From contig JAACMV010000020.1 in assembly GCA_010909725.1 (NCBI GenBank), positions 953,151 to 1,017,150 on the forward strand: 64,000 nucleotides of DNA, written 5' to 3'. Shown one piece after another: positions 21,440 through 32,772 of this stretch (positions are counted from its first letter, which is position 1; each line of letters begins with the position of its first letter). The notes under the pieces are model-generated. The model worked only from the letters and a program-made list of their open reading frames with translations. It was not told where the DNA came from and did no database searches. This DNA is from Picochlorum sp. 'celeri' (taxonomy: Eukaryota > Chlorophyta > Trebouxiophyceae). Position numbers and translations under genes: made by a program.

Positions 21440-21854
21440 AAACAAAATCTTGTAAAACAAAAATACGAGAAAATAAGGAGAGAATATCTGAATAGTAACC
21501 TCGAAGGACCAACGTTGTTTGAATCAATCAGGTTCCGTAGGGCTTGGTCGGTGTTCTCTCTCCAACGTGGATAAGGGAATCGAGAGATTTTCTCAGCCCA
21601 GTTTGTACGTCAGAATACATGTGATTTGCGCGTTTTTGATGGGTATAGGGAACGGAGTTTGATAGATGTCTCTGTTGGACTTCCCGGTGAGGGAGGTACT
21701 TCTTGGATTCATATTGAGTCTGCCTATGCACTTCAAAACCCAGTTTTGATATGTTCTCATGGTATATAAAAATATAACCTTCTCCTATGCTGTGTAGGAA
21801 TATCACCTGTGTGATCCTGTACACCTCGTGAGTGGGTGAACGAACGAGAGTGTC
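21440..21854. other. Spacer upstream of cullin-3
   Basis: A 415-bp interval between two rightward genes. It holds the 3' end region of CLPR2 and presumably the promoter and leader of the cullin gene. No gene or RNA structure was recognised. Confidence 0.45.
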
Positions 21855-24118
21855 ATGTCTGGCCGATTGACCAAGGTTTGTATCTTTCATGATTGGAAAA
21901 AGCATCTTATGTCTCTGACATTCGCGGATATCATGTGCAGTTCAAGATTGAGCCATTCAGGCACCCTCTCAAGCTCGATCCGGAGTATCCTGAGAAGACG
22001 TGGCAGCTCTTAGAGAACGCCATACACGAGATAAACAATGACAATTCTAGTGGGCTGAGCTTTGAAGAGCTACATCGAAATGCATACAATATGGTGGTGA
22101 ATAAGTACGGCCCGAGACTGTACAGCGGCCTGCAGAAGACGACCGAGGAGCACCTCAATACAATAGCAGAAAAGATTGAGCAACTGAATGGCGAGGCGAT
22201 GCTTAAATCTTTGCAGCATGAGTATGAGAGGCACAAGAAGAGTTTCTCAATCATCCGTGAAATCTTCATGCACCTGGACAAGTCAAATGCAAAACAGCGG
22301 CAGTTTAAAAGTGTCCATGAGCTTGGGCTGGAAATGTGGAGGACGTGTGTCATCAATAGACCTCTGATTCTGTCTCGAATGATAGATACAATACTAGCGA
22401 TGATTGAGAGCGAGAGGAATGGAGAAATATCGGATACCATGCTGACCAGATCAGTCATTGTCATGTTGATTGACCTTGGGGCTGAAGTGTATATTAAGGA
22501 CTTTGAGATGCCATTCCTCGATGCAACAAATAATTACTATGAACGTGAAGCATCGGAATCGATCGATTCCATGTCTTGCCCGGAGTATTTGTGCCACGCA
22601 GAAAGGAGATTGAAAGAAGAGATGGACCGAGTGGTCACATATCTTCATCCAACGTCAGGGCCAAAGCTATCAAAAGTTGTCGAGGATCGAATTGTAGCGT
22701 GCCATTCAGAAACCTTGATAAATAGTCCTACTGGAGCGATAACAATTTTAGAGCAGAAGGATTACGAGACGCTGAGCCGCATGTACAAGTTGTTCGTTCG
22801 CGTCAAATGCCAGAATGTGTTAAAGAATGCAATCGCAGAGTATGTGAGAGGGTTGGGCACGCAGATTGTGGAGGATGCGCAAAAGACAAGTGATGCAACA
22901 CTGTTTGTGTCATCACTGCTGGAGCTGAGGAAAGATTGTGATGAGATGTTGACATTGGGCCTGCATTCAGACAAAAGTTTTGTCAATGCAGTCAATGCTT
23001 CTTTTGAGTACTTTGTGAATAAAAACTCGAGATCCCCAGAGTATATCTCACTCTTCATGGATGCCAAGCTTCGCAAAGGAACCCGAGGATCCACAGAGGA
23101 AGAGACAGAGGAGGCATTGGAAAATGCAATTATTCTCTTTAGATACATTGCAGAAAAGGATATGTTTGAGAAATACTTCAAGCAACATTTGGCAAAGAGA
23201 CTCTTGACTGGAAAATCTTCCTCGGATGACGCAGAGAGATCCTTGTTGGGCAAATTAAAGGTTGAATGTGGATACCAGTTCACAGCCAAGTTGGAAAGCA
23301 TGTTCAATGATATTAGAACGAGCACAGAGACAATGAGTGAGTTCAAAAACTGGATGGAAGAACACGACAGCACACCTCTGGGTGTCGATTTATCGGTTCA
23401 AGTCTTGACGACTGGAGCTTGGCCAGCGAACGGACAACAGGGTGCCTGCAACTTGCCCAGGGAGCTTGATGCTTGTTGCGAGTTGTTCAAGGAGTACTAT
23501 GATAGTGCTCATTCTGGTAGAAAACTCAGCTGGCAGACTGCAATGGGGACTGCCGAAATAAGAGCAAAGTTTGGTAAGAAGAAGCACGAGATATCATGCA
23601 GTACCCATCAGATGGTTGTCCTGATGTTGCTGAATGACTCGGAGAGTCTGTCATACAAGGACATTCTCGAGTCCACGGGCATCCCAGACCCTGAGCTGAC
23701 ACGAGTCATGCAAAGCATGACATTTGTCAAGGGAAAAAATATCCTCAAGAAATCTCCAGATAGTAAAGACATACAGCCCAGTGACGTTTTCTCTGTGAAT
23801 GACAAATTCACTTCAAAGCTGTACAAGATTAAGATTGGAACGAGTACATCAACGAGAGAAAATGACTCTGAGCGTATTGAAACCAGGGAAAAGGTTGAAG
23901 AGGACCGGAAGCCTCAAGTCGAGGCGGCAATCGTCAGGTTGATGAAATCCAGAAAGGCTCTTCAGCACAATGACGTCATAACAGAGGTCACTCGCCAACT
24001 CTCCCACAGGTTCAATCCCTCTCCAGTCCTCATCAAGAGACGTATTGAGAGCCTGATTGAGCGAGAGTACATTGAAAGAGATGGAAACGATAGGAATCTG
24101 TACAGATATATTGCATAG
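21855..24118 (+). CDS. CUL3: Cullin-3, scaffold of CRL3 ubiquitin ligases
   Basis: A 21-nt first exon (21855..21875, MSGRLTK) and a long second exon (21941..24118) join across a 65-nt GTTTGT...CAG intron, giving 732 residues. Cullin-3 binds BTB-domain substrate adaptors through its N-terminal repeats and RBX1 through its C-terminal domain. FKIEPFRHPLKLDPEYPEKT, NNDNSSGLSFEELHRNAYNM, NSRSPEYISLFMDAKLRKG and YFKQHLAKRLL are cullin-3 blocks. The C-terminus has the neddylation region (VEAAIVRLMKSRKALQHNDV) and ends ERDGNDRNLYRYIA as in the family. Without removal of the first intron the protein would have no proper start. TGTAA is seen just after the stop. Confidence 0.95.
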
Positions 24119-24330
24119 CGCTATTGGTATGTAAACCAGATCTTGGGATCAATTTCGAAATTGCTACTAGTAGCAGTAGTACTGGAGGGCACATGATCTC
24201 GATGCATTTCAGATCAGGTGACGCGGGCATGATGATCTGAAATCTAAACCCGTACCTCCACTCTACTTTCTAGTATTAAATTTATTCATATTCTTACTTG
24301 AGGAATTCGCGCGTGAGGAGAGGCTTCAAT

Positions 24331-25618
24331 ATGACATTTTTGCCTTCGGGTTTGTACTCGCCAACAGCACTGGCTGCCACGTTCACAGCCAAACAGGAAC
24401 GGCAATCTGCTGACTCGCAGATCCAAATCGATGCTGGTAAATCAGGACCAATGGCATTTGCTCCTACTGAGCAAAAGATCCAGTTATACACAGGGGTACG
24501 TGCTGATTCGCGGCTGGTCTATTCTGTCTTCCTCCAATCATGAGATCGGCTGTAGCCATCGCCTGTAATTTGATATTGAAGAGTCATGTGCTAAATCTAA
24601 GAGTAATTGAAGCACTGGCCGAGGGCTTTAGGTCAGCCATTGCTTGTGATCTTGCCCACGACTGCTCCGCCTGACACTGCGAGGTTATGTGGGTTGATCG
24701 CCGAATATTCAACGGTGTCACGTCATGCTGATGCAGGAATACTACAAAGCCTGCGTTGTTGGAGGAATTTTGGCATGCGGTTTGACCCATACTGCTGTGA
24801 CCCCGCTGGATGTGGTCAAGTGCAACATGCAGATTGATCCCAAAAACTTCCCTGGCATTGGGGCAGGGTTTTCAAGACTGGCTTCCACGCAGGGCTTGGG
24901 GGGACTTTTCAAGGGATGGGTGCCGACATTGTTGGGATACTCTGCCCAGGGGGCTGGTAAGTTTGGCCTCTATGAGTACTTCAAGAAGACATACAGCGAT
25001 CTGGCTGGAGAGGAGGTGGCAGCGAGGTACCAAAACCTCATCTACCTCGCAGGTTCTGCATCTGCCGAGTTCTTTGCTGACATTGCTCTCTGTCCATTTG
25101 AAGCTGTCAAGGTCAAGGTACAAACCGTGCCAGGATATGCCAAGGGATTCACCGACGGTTTCCCCAAGTTTGTGTCCCAGGAAGGTGTTGGAGGTCTGTT
25201 CAAGGGATTGACTCCATTGTGGGGACGCCAGATTCCGTACACCATGATGAAGTTTGGCGCGTTTGAAAATGTTGTACAGGCATTGTACAAATATGTCGTG
25301 CCAAAGCCAAAGGCTGAGTGCTCAAAGACAGAGCAACTCGGGGTTTCTTTTGCTGCCGGTTATATTGCTGGTGTATTCTGTGCTGTTGTCTCGCATCCTG
25401 CTGATAATCTTGTTTCCAAACTTAACGCCACCAAGGGTGTGTCTGCTGGACAAATCATCAATGAAATGGGATGGTTTGCTCTCTTCACCAGAGGTTTGCC
25501 TCTTCGTATTGTGATGATTGGTACTCTCACTGGACTCCAGTGGGGTATCTATGACGCCTACAAAGTGTATGTTGGACTCCCAACAACAGGAGCAGCCCCA
25601 CCTGCAGAAAAGAAGTAA
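24331..25618 (+). CDS. PIC: Mitochondrial phosphate carrier
   Basis: Exons 24331..24495 and 24737..25618 join across a 241-nt GTACGT...CAG intron, the longest in the window, giving 348 residues. The protein is an inner-membrane solute carrier that imports phosphate with protons for ATP synthesis. Three carrier repeats are visible with their signatures: TPLDVVKCNMQID, CPFEAVKVKVQT and HPADNLVSKLN. EYYKACVVGGILACGLTHT and GFSRLASTQGLGGLFKGW are typical of the phosphate carrier subfamily. About 50 residues precede the first repeat and may form the mitochondrial presequence. TGTAA follows the stop at about 25,670. Confidence 0.95.
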
Positions 25619-26831
<1,213 letters not shown>

Positions 26832-26872
26832 AGTTTATTACAAAGGAATATATATACTCATCATTGTTGAAC

Positions 26873-27531
26873 TTACTCATCCTCTTTGAACGGATATTGT
26901 TCGGTCCGGGACTCGATCAACACCAGTCGAAGCTCTGTGGATGGATCCCCCTGCAGTGCATCCTTTGAGCACTCACATTCCACCTGAATATTAATCATGT
27001 CCAAAGCGCCTTCGATAACACCACAGATGATATTGTTGTACTGAAGTGACTGCAAATCATCGGGAAGCTGCACGAAATCCGTCAATGGATTTCCTTGAAT
27101 CACAATAGTGCAAGCTGTCCCTTCCGCATTCCAATCAGAGACAGAAGCTGTTGCATTCAGAAACATTTTCATTCCAACTGTAGCTATCTTATCGGCTGTC
27201 TCCTGAAAGTTAGAACACGAAGTCGTCTTCGTCGCGGCCAAGTACTCATCAATCAGACGAGTCCCAATGTTTCTCCCCCTGCACAGCAAGTACGTGGAGG
27301 GTCAAGGTTTACGTGCGATGAACCCCAGGACCATGCATCAATCGTACATTTTTTTCAACTGTGTGTTAACTTCACCGACATTTTCGTGGTCTGCAACGAG
27401 TTGCCTGACGATGCCACCGTACGTGAGAGTCAAGATTTCAGAATTCTGTACGCAACCGCATCATTAGATCTGACACGTGGAAATCACACTTACAAAAGTA
27501 TCAATTTAAAACGGCGTACAATGGACTCCAT
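26873..27531 (-). CDS. TRAPPC3: TRAPP complex subunit 3 (Bet3)
   Basis: Three exons, complement(27520..27531), complement(27348..27445) and complement(26873..27278), give about 171 residues. Introns are 74 nt (GTACGC...CAG) and 69 nt (GTACGA...CAG). NSEILTLTYGGIVRQLV, the conserved NIGTRLIDEYLA and FQETADKIATVGMKMFL, and PLTDFVQLPDDLQSLQYNN identify Bet3, the core subunit of the TRAPP tethering complexes that act as Rab guanine-nucleotide exchange factors at the Golgi. The first exon of only four codons is the least certain part; a further upstream exon cannot be excluded. Boundaries of exons 1 and 2 were inferred by eye. Confidence 0.85.
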
Positions 27532-27824
27532 ATCTATGCTCTGTAGCTACAGGGACAGCTGTCTTACACACGTGTTGTCGTTTCCCTTCCCTAGACTCTC
27601 ATGAGCAGTTACAATTCATTCAATCTTGCAAAAAAATTCTTTATAGTTATTATTTCTACTACACCGATGCGACCATTCGTTGTTGGTATGAGCGTAAGTC
27701 AGCTTTTCCATTCATTTATTCATTCAGACATCCATGGCCATCCATGGATGAAGAATTGTCATCAACCACCTGTGCCTTATGCAGTTAAGCATGTGTACAT
27801 TCATTGTCCGACAATTCATGCGCT

Positions 27825-29090
27825 TTAATCTTCCGTATCCTGATTAAGTAGCTGAGATGCTAGACAGCTGGCCACGATGATGCCAGATCCAACCCAACCC
27901 ATTGGCCCCCATCGCTCGTGCAGAAAGATGAAGGCGAACGCAGCACCAATCACCGGCTCCAACGTGTATATGATGGCAGCTTCTACCGAAGACACATCGT
28001 TGAGTGCCACCACTTCCATGAGAAGCACGACATCAGTGGTCAGAAACCCTGTATATAGGACCTCTTTCCAGGGAATGTCCATGGACTCTGTGCTGTTGGC
28101 AAGGAGTGTTTCCAGCAGATGAAGTGATTCCCCTGGATGCGTTACAGCTGCCGCGAGTGTACTGAGTAAAGCTGTCGTTGTCAAAACGACAGACATTAGC
28201 GCAAAAGCATTGTCTTTTCCGAGAACCCTTGACCAATGCTCGGTCCGATACATTTGAACACCGAAAGCAACAGCACTCAACCCACTCCAAATATCACCCA
28301 GGCACGGTGGAGAAGACCCATTCTGTTCAAGCAATGAGACTCCAACGAGGGCGGCCAAAGATGAGGCCCAAGTAACCGGTCTAACTCCTCTGCCAGACAA
28401 CCCTGCCAAGAAAGGGACAACGAGCACTGTGAACGTGGACAGGAAGGATGCCCGGGATGCATCCGTGGTGAGGAGCCCCTCGGACTGAAGCAGATACCCC
28501 ATGGCGGTGTAAATTCCAACCTCGACTCCTCCTTTAAGTACCGTCTCATTCCTGACAGCTGACAACAGGCCAGGGGCGAAGACAAGTGACGCCACCAAAA
28601 ACCGCAGAGAGGCAAACAAATACGGGTCAAAGGTTGCTCCTGCGTCTTTCACGACTACCCAGTTTGTTCCACATAAAAGCACTAGCAAATTCAGCATAAC
28701 AAGACCTCTCACTCGGGAAGACGCAACCCGTTCCCACCATTTGGGCGCCGCTGTTTGTTGTGCCACTAGAGACTGTTTGGTGTCCTGCAAGACTTTCATA
28801 TCCTGTGCTGCCGAGTCTATCAGGCCAGAAAATTCCTTTGCTATATCTTTCACAGTCTCCCGCGCCGATGAAAGGGCGAGCACGGGGGCAAACTGTCGAG
28901 CACGTCCTTGGCCGATCGCCAAACGCCGAACGAAGCCATCAGACCCATACTGGTGCTTTCCAAGCAATTTTATGTCTCCTCCAACCAAAACAACTCCCTC
29001 AGTACCCCCGGGCTTTGAGGGTTTGGTCAGACAACCCAGAGATTGTAGGGTTGCACGCGGCCTGCAGGCTGCACAGCTGTGCAGCGTCAT
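27825..29090 (-). CDS. EamA/DMT-family transporter, probably plastid envelope
   Basis: This single-exon gene of 421 residues has about 135 N-terminal residues with a transit-like start, then roughly ten hydrophobic helices from VRGLVMLNLLVLLCGTNWV to the end. The two EamA repeats of drug/metabolite transporters are recognisable: the first has GTNWVVVKDA and SLRFLVASLVF, and the second ends EAAIIYTLEPVIGAAFAF and FLHERWGPMGWVGSGIIV. Plant and cyanobacterial relatives are uncharacterised plastid membrane proteins, so the substrate is unknown. The start is an ATG. A 293-bp spacer separates it from TRAPPC3. Confidence 0.85.
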   Translation of the reverse strand: MTLHSCAACRPRATLQSLGCLTKPSKPGGTEGVVLVGGDIKLLGKHQYGSDGFVRRLAIGQGRARQFAPVLALSSARETVKDIAKEFSGLIDSAAQDMKVLQDTKQSLVAQQTAAPKWWERVASSRVRGLVMLNLLVLLCGTNWVVVKDAGATFDPYLFASLRFLVASLVFAPGLLSAVRNETVLKGGVEVGIYTAMGYLLQSEGLLTTDASRASFLSTFTVLVVPFLAGLSGRGVRPVTWASSLAALVGVSLLEQNGSSPPCLGDIWSGLSAVAFGVQMYRTEHWSRVLGKDNAFALMSVVLTTTALLSTLAAAVTHPGESLHLLETLLANSTESMDIPWKEVLYTGFLTTDVVLLMEVVALNDVSSVEAAIIYTLEPVIGAAFAFIFLHERWGPMGWVGSGIIVASCLASQLLNQDTED

Positions 29091-29321
29091 TTCTGCCTAT
29101 ATCTACTCCACGTGAGACGACTTGCTTGTAATATTTTAACACCAGTATGTAGGAATCGAGGCATCCCTTTGTAACGCATTCCTTGGTATCTCGAGATCTC
29201 AAGACGAGATGCATCTCCGTGCCTGCCGCATGCAGTGCATGTAGAGGATCTCTTCCTGTATCTCTCTCTGGTATTCAGCAAGTGTATTCCGAATTGTTAG
29301 TATACATGTACGTACAGTAGT

Positions 29322-30104
29322 ATGTATAGATTGTGTCAAGGTGCTCGATATCTGCCATCACCGCCGCATTGCCCTACATCTGTTGGACGCACATTCCGCT
29401 TTGCTGCCATGAGTCACTCAGCGCCAACTTCCTCAAGGGAGAACAGCAATCCGCCATCGGCATCAGCATCGTGGTATACAGATCTTAAAATCTCCCTGAA
29501 AAAGAACGAAAAGTCCAGGGAGTCCAGGTATTTTCAACTTGCGACCGTGGACTCGAGTGGTAAACCCTGTAATAGAACAGTCGTGTATAGGGGCTTTTTT
29601 CCCCAGGGAGGGGCTGTCAATGACAGTATAATCACATTCGTCACAGATCGACGGAGTGATAAAGTTGAACAGGTGGCACATTGCCCATTCGTAGAGATTG
29701 CATGGTACTTTCCAGCCACACGAGAGCAGTATCGGTTGAAAGGAGTTATCCAGGTGGTGGGAGAGGAGAGCGATCCGGACCTCGTGAAAGCGAGAGAAAT
29801 ATCCTGGAAGAATATGAGTGATCCGGGAAGGCAGCAATTTTTGTGGCCCACGCCAGGTATCCCAAGGACTGGGCAGGATGAGAGCCAGTACGACACCGAG
29901 GACCACCCGCAGAAGGATGCCCCTGTGGCTCCACACTTCTGCCTGTGCTGTGTGTATGTCACGCACGTGGATCATTTGAACTTGAAAACCAACGAGAGGC
30001 GGGTGCATGCTCGCGCTGACGGTCTGGCAAACCCCAGTGACATAATCGAGAGCAGGCATGGAACAGCAGTGGCCTGGAAGCCTGCTCTCCGAGTAAATCC
30101 ATAA
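29322..30104 (+). CDS. FMN-binding split-barrel protein of the Alr4036/PNPOx-like family
   Basis: The 260-residue protein has a 29-residue leader before a second ATG (MSHSAPTSS) and then the flavin split-barrel fold: RYFQLATVDSSGKPCNRTVVY, ITFVTDRRSDKVEQ and PFVEIAWYFPATREQYRLKG. The C-terminal CCVYVTHVDHLNLKTNERRV strand pair follows. Family members bind FMN and resemble pyridoxamine 5'-phosphate oxidase, but most have no proven reaction. The leader could target the protein to plastid or mitochondrion. It lies tail to tail with the 2Fe-2S protein gene (15 bp between stops). Confidence 0.85.
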   Translation: MYRLCQGARYLPSPPHCPTSVGRTFRFAAMSHSAPTSSRENSNPPSASASWYTDLKISLKKNEKSRESRYFQLATVDSSGKPCNRTVVYRGFFPQGGAVNDSIITFVTDRRSDKVEQVAHCPFVEIAWYFPATREQYRLKGVIQVVGEESDPDLVKAREISWKNMSDPGRQQFLWPTPGIPRTGQDESQYDTEDHPQKDAPVAPHFCLCCVYVTHVDHLNLKTNERRVHARADGLANPSDIIESRHGTAVAWKPALRVNP

Positions 30105-30119
30105 ATTTACATTCTCTTG

Positions 30120-30566
30120 TCATCCGTTGTATCCCCATATAACATCTACAAATTCTGACACTTCCAGCCGCTTGTAGTCTGTGCACTTCGGCACTGGTGT
30201 GATGCAAGTCCTGACAACAACCCCGACAGAATCCTCCTTGTCATCTGTGCTGTATTTCTTGACCTCCATCTCGCACATACCGCACTGACCACTTCCACAC
30301 CCAAGACTCACGCTCACCCCAGCATCTTCGGCAACTTCGCACAACAAAGAGCCAGGTTTTGCATGTGTCAGAATGTCTGATTCAACAAAGTATATTTCCA
30401 TCATTGCATCATCTTCGTTTGAGGTTGCCCTGCACCGCCTTGATGGTGTTTGACCACCTATTCTCTCAGCTGGGACTTTCGCCTGAGAATGTATATCTCT
30501 ATACCCTACCCATATCTTGCCGCTTCTGAACAGCCCCCTGGGGACCACGCTGCCTAGTCTGGTCAT
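30120..30566 (-). CDS. 2Fe-2S ferredoxin-like protein, probably organellar
   Basis: The 148-residue product begins at the first in-frame ATG (30566); 32 more codons are open upstream but lack ATG. The first 50 residues are basic and transit-like. A ferredoxin-type 2Fe-2S domain follows, with the cluster loop LGCGSGQCGMCEME giving C-x4-C-x2-C and a fourth Cys in VVRTC. The domain is short (about 90 residues) and resembles small plastid electron-transfer proteins such as the NDH-associated subunit PNSB3, but I cannot assign it more exactly. A redox role is an inference from the cluster motif. Confidence 0.75.
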   Translation of the reverse strand: MTRLGSVVPRGLFRSGKIWVGYRDIHSQAKVPAERIGGQTPSRRCRATSNEDDAMMEIYFVESDILTHAKPGSLLCEVAEDAGVSVSLGCGSGQCGMCEMEVKKYSTDDKEDSVGVVVRTCITPVPKCTDYKRLEVSEFVDVIWGYNG

Positions 30567-30829
30567 GGCATCCCCTTTGGCAGGTGCAGGAGAACGCTGC
30601 CTATATCTCACACTTTCTCTTGTCAAAATTTTTAAAGAACAACATAATCTAATCCAATCCAATGCTGACCAATTGTCATGAATGATTTTGGTGGAATCCT
30701 CTGCGGCAGACCCATCGATGGACTCGAGTCCAGTTCATTGACGAGTATCCCCTTGATGGCGACCTGATACGGCAGGCTGGGTATCTATTAATATTTTTTA
30801 ATCATAAGAATTGAGAATCTGACATCAAG

Positions 30830-31680
30830 ATGAGTGAAGGATCAGGTCCACATAGGAGTCGGTACGACACCGTGGATGGTTTTTGAATTTATTTCCTTGC
30901 CCTCCTGCTTCGATTGAATCTTTCGATGCTACCATTGTCATTACGTATTTATGTAGGAGTAGATCGCCGCGCGAGTCTCCAAAGGCTGAGAGACTGGGGG
31001 ATACGGAGCTTCGTATTCGAGGACTGACTCGAAATGTTACAGCAGAGCACGTCAGAGAAATCATGGGTGCATTTGGCCCTTTGGAGAGAGTTGACTTTGC
31101 TGTTGATGACAAGGTTCATCTTCCGCGTGGGTTTGCGGACATTTCCTACAAGAGTGAGGAGCATGGAAGGTTGGCCAAGGAGTACATGCACGAGGGCCAG
31201 ATAGATGGTGCTCAAGTCTCTGTGATTTACAGAAGGAATGCGGGACGAGCCAATACCAAGAAGTTGAGGTCTCGGTCTCCGATGACTAGGCGGAGAAAGA
31301 GTCCATCCCCAGTTGGTAGGAGACGGAGAATGAGTCCATCCCCAGTTGGTAGGAGACGCACAAGTTACAGTCCATCCCCAGTTGGTAGGAGACGGACAAG
31401 TTACAGTCCATCCGTATACCGCAGCGATCGGGGACGTAAAAAGAGGTATTCGACGAGATCACCAGTTTCTAGAGGACGGAGCAGGAGTCCCAGGAGATCA
31501 CGGTCATATTCTCGCTCTCCATATAGCAGCAGGAGCAGGAGTTACAGTAGCAGAAGCCCAAGGAGATCAAGGTCGTATTCTCGCTCTCCATACAGTAGCA
31601 GAAGTTATAGTAGCTACAGTAGTAGAAGTTACAGCAGCAGGAGTACGAGTAGGGGGCGAAGTCCGCCAAGGCGGCGATGA
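30830..31680 (+). CDS. SR45: SR45/RNPS1-like splicing factor: one RRM and a long RS tail
   Basis: Exons 30830..30861 and 30957..31680 join across a 95-nt GTACGA...TAG intron, giving 251 residues. The RNA-recognition motif (about 24-105: ELRIRGLTRNVTAEHVREI, RGFADISYKSEEHG, GQIDGAQVSVIYRR) matches RNPS1 and plant SR45, an exon-junction-complex component and splicing regulator. The C-terminal half is almost pure Arg/Ser, with four near-perfect copies of a SPSPVGRRR unit between 31,300 and 31,420 and later SYSRSPYSSRS repeats. These DNA repeats are coding, not a separate element. Expected location is nuclear speckles. Confidence 0.92.
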
Positions 31681-31692
31681 TTGATGCGTCTC

Positions 31693-32558
31693 TTAAACAA
31701 GTTTCTTAAAGAATTTCTTCATGCTGAATATATTTTCTTCCTCAACGCTTTCACTCTTCTCATCTAGATTGCTCGATCCCTCGAGCACATCGCGCTTCCA
31801 CATTGTCTTGGGTATGCTCAAGTTCCTCGGCCATACAGCGAGTTCCACTCTTGATATTTCTGCATGGGCATATCCCAGGGAGGCGTTCATGTCGTTCACT
31901 GTATCAACATCGTTCGATCTAAAATGGCCTGAAAGCTCTGGCAAATCGTAGTTTATACTCCAGTGCACCCTCCCCTCGATACCATCCGTCACCTTGAGTT
32001 TCTTCTTGTTCTGATACCTGCCTCCAGTCACATCCCACGCTGTGGCCACCCGAAATGATACATCCTTTGCTCTTGTGATGGGGTTCACTTCTCCTTGCAG
32101 ATCGAGTGCAAAGACCCACCAAGTCAACTTTCTAGATCGCAACGAAATATTCCCTGTATGGGTGACCCTCACCCGCCTCCACCATTTCTCTGCGCTGGCA
32201 GGCTTGACCTGCACAGATAATAGCAACAACGGTCATCAAGGACATTACCAGCAGCCAATGGGACCCACACACGGACCACAAACGAAAGTACTCTGTCATT
32301 CCCTCTAGAGTTGCAACTAAAGTCCACGCCAGTGATCAGCGAACCCTTCCTGTACAAACAGAACGTAAGCGGTCAGTCTCTGTGTAAGCCCCATACTCTC
32401 AGCACACATCTCGCCCACCTGTCCCTCAATTTCAGTGAATACTCAGGTACATAGTCCAGAGTAAAACGCTTCAGCAATTCATCCACAGTGTCGTAACTTT
32501 CGGTGTAACTGTATTCGCTCAGATGACCATCGCTGTAGGCGTCAATGTGGATGGGCAT
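31693..32558 (-). CDS. Unrecognised protein gene, three exons
   Basis: I read exon 1 as complement(32419..32558), starting MPIHIDAYSDGHLSEYSYTE, and exon 2 from 32349 downward (RKGSLITGVDFSCNSRGND). Exon 3 is complement(31693..32208), starting VKPASAEKWWRRVRVTHTGN. The first intron is a 69-nt GTGGGC...CAG. The donor of the second intron is unresolved (several phase-compatible GT sites between about 32,240 and 32,280), so the middle is uncertain by up to 12 codons. The C-terminal part has alternating beta-strand character (WWVFALDLQGE, RVHWSINYDLPE) and ends in a Lys-rich tail. I know no matching family. It is tail to tail with the SR45-like gene. Confidence 0.5.
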
Positions 32559-32772
32559 GGCTATCTTCCTCTTCAAATGAAATGAGTATTTATTCTGATT
32601 ACGGTTGCCGCAACTTGATCGGATGCATGTTTCAGCCGGTCCATCATGATGATCATCATGCCATATGGAATGGCAATGGATCCATTCCTCCGGAGGAATC
32701 CACAATTTAAGATACAATTTACGCTTCCGGATGATATCGCAGCCATGGGTCAGGGTATACTTTTTTTTTGAA

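Noticed and set aside
27667..27828. MRPFVVGMS followed by a GTAAGT...CAG segment, a possible mini-gene
   Set aside because: The intron would be only 34 nt and no sensible second exon follows.
31300..31660. Tandem repeats that might suggest a minisatellite or CRISPR-like array
   Set aside because: They are in frame and encode the Arg/Ser tail of the SR45-like protein.
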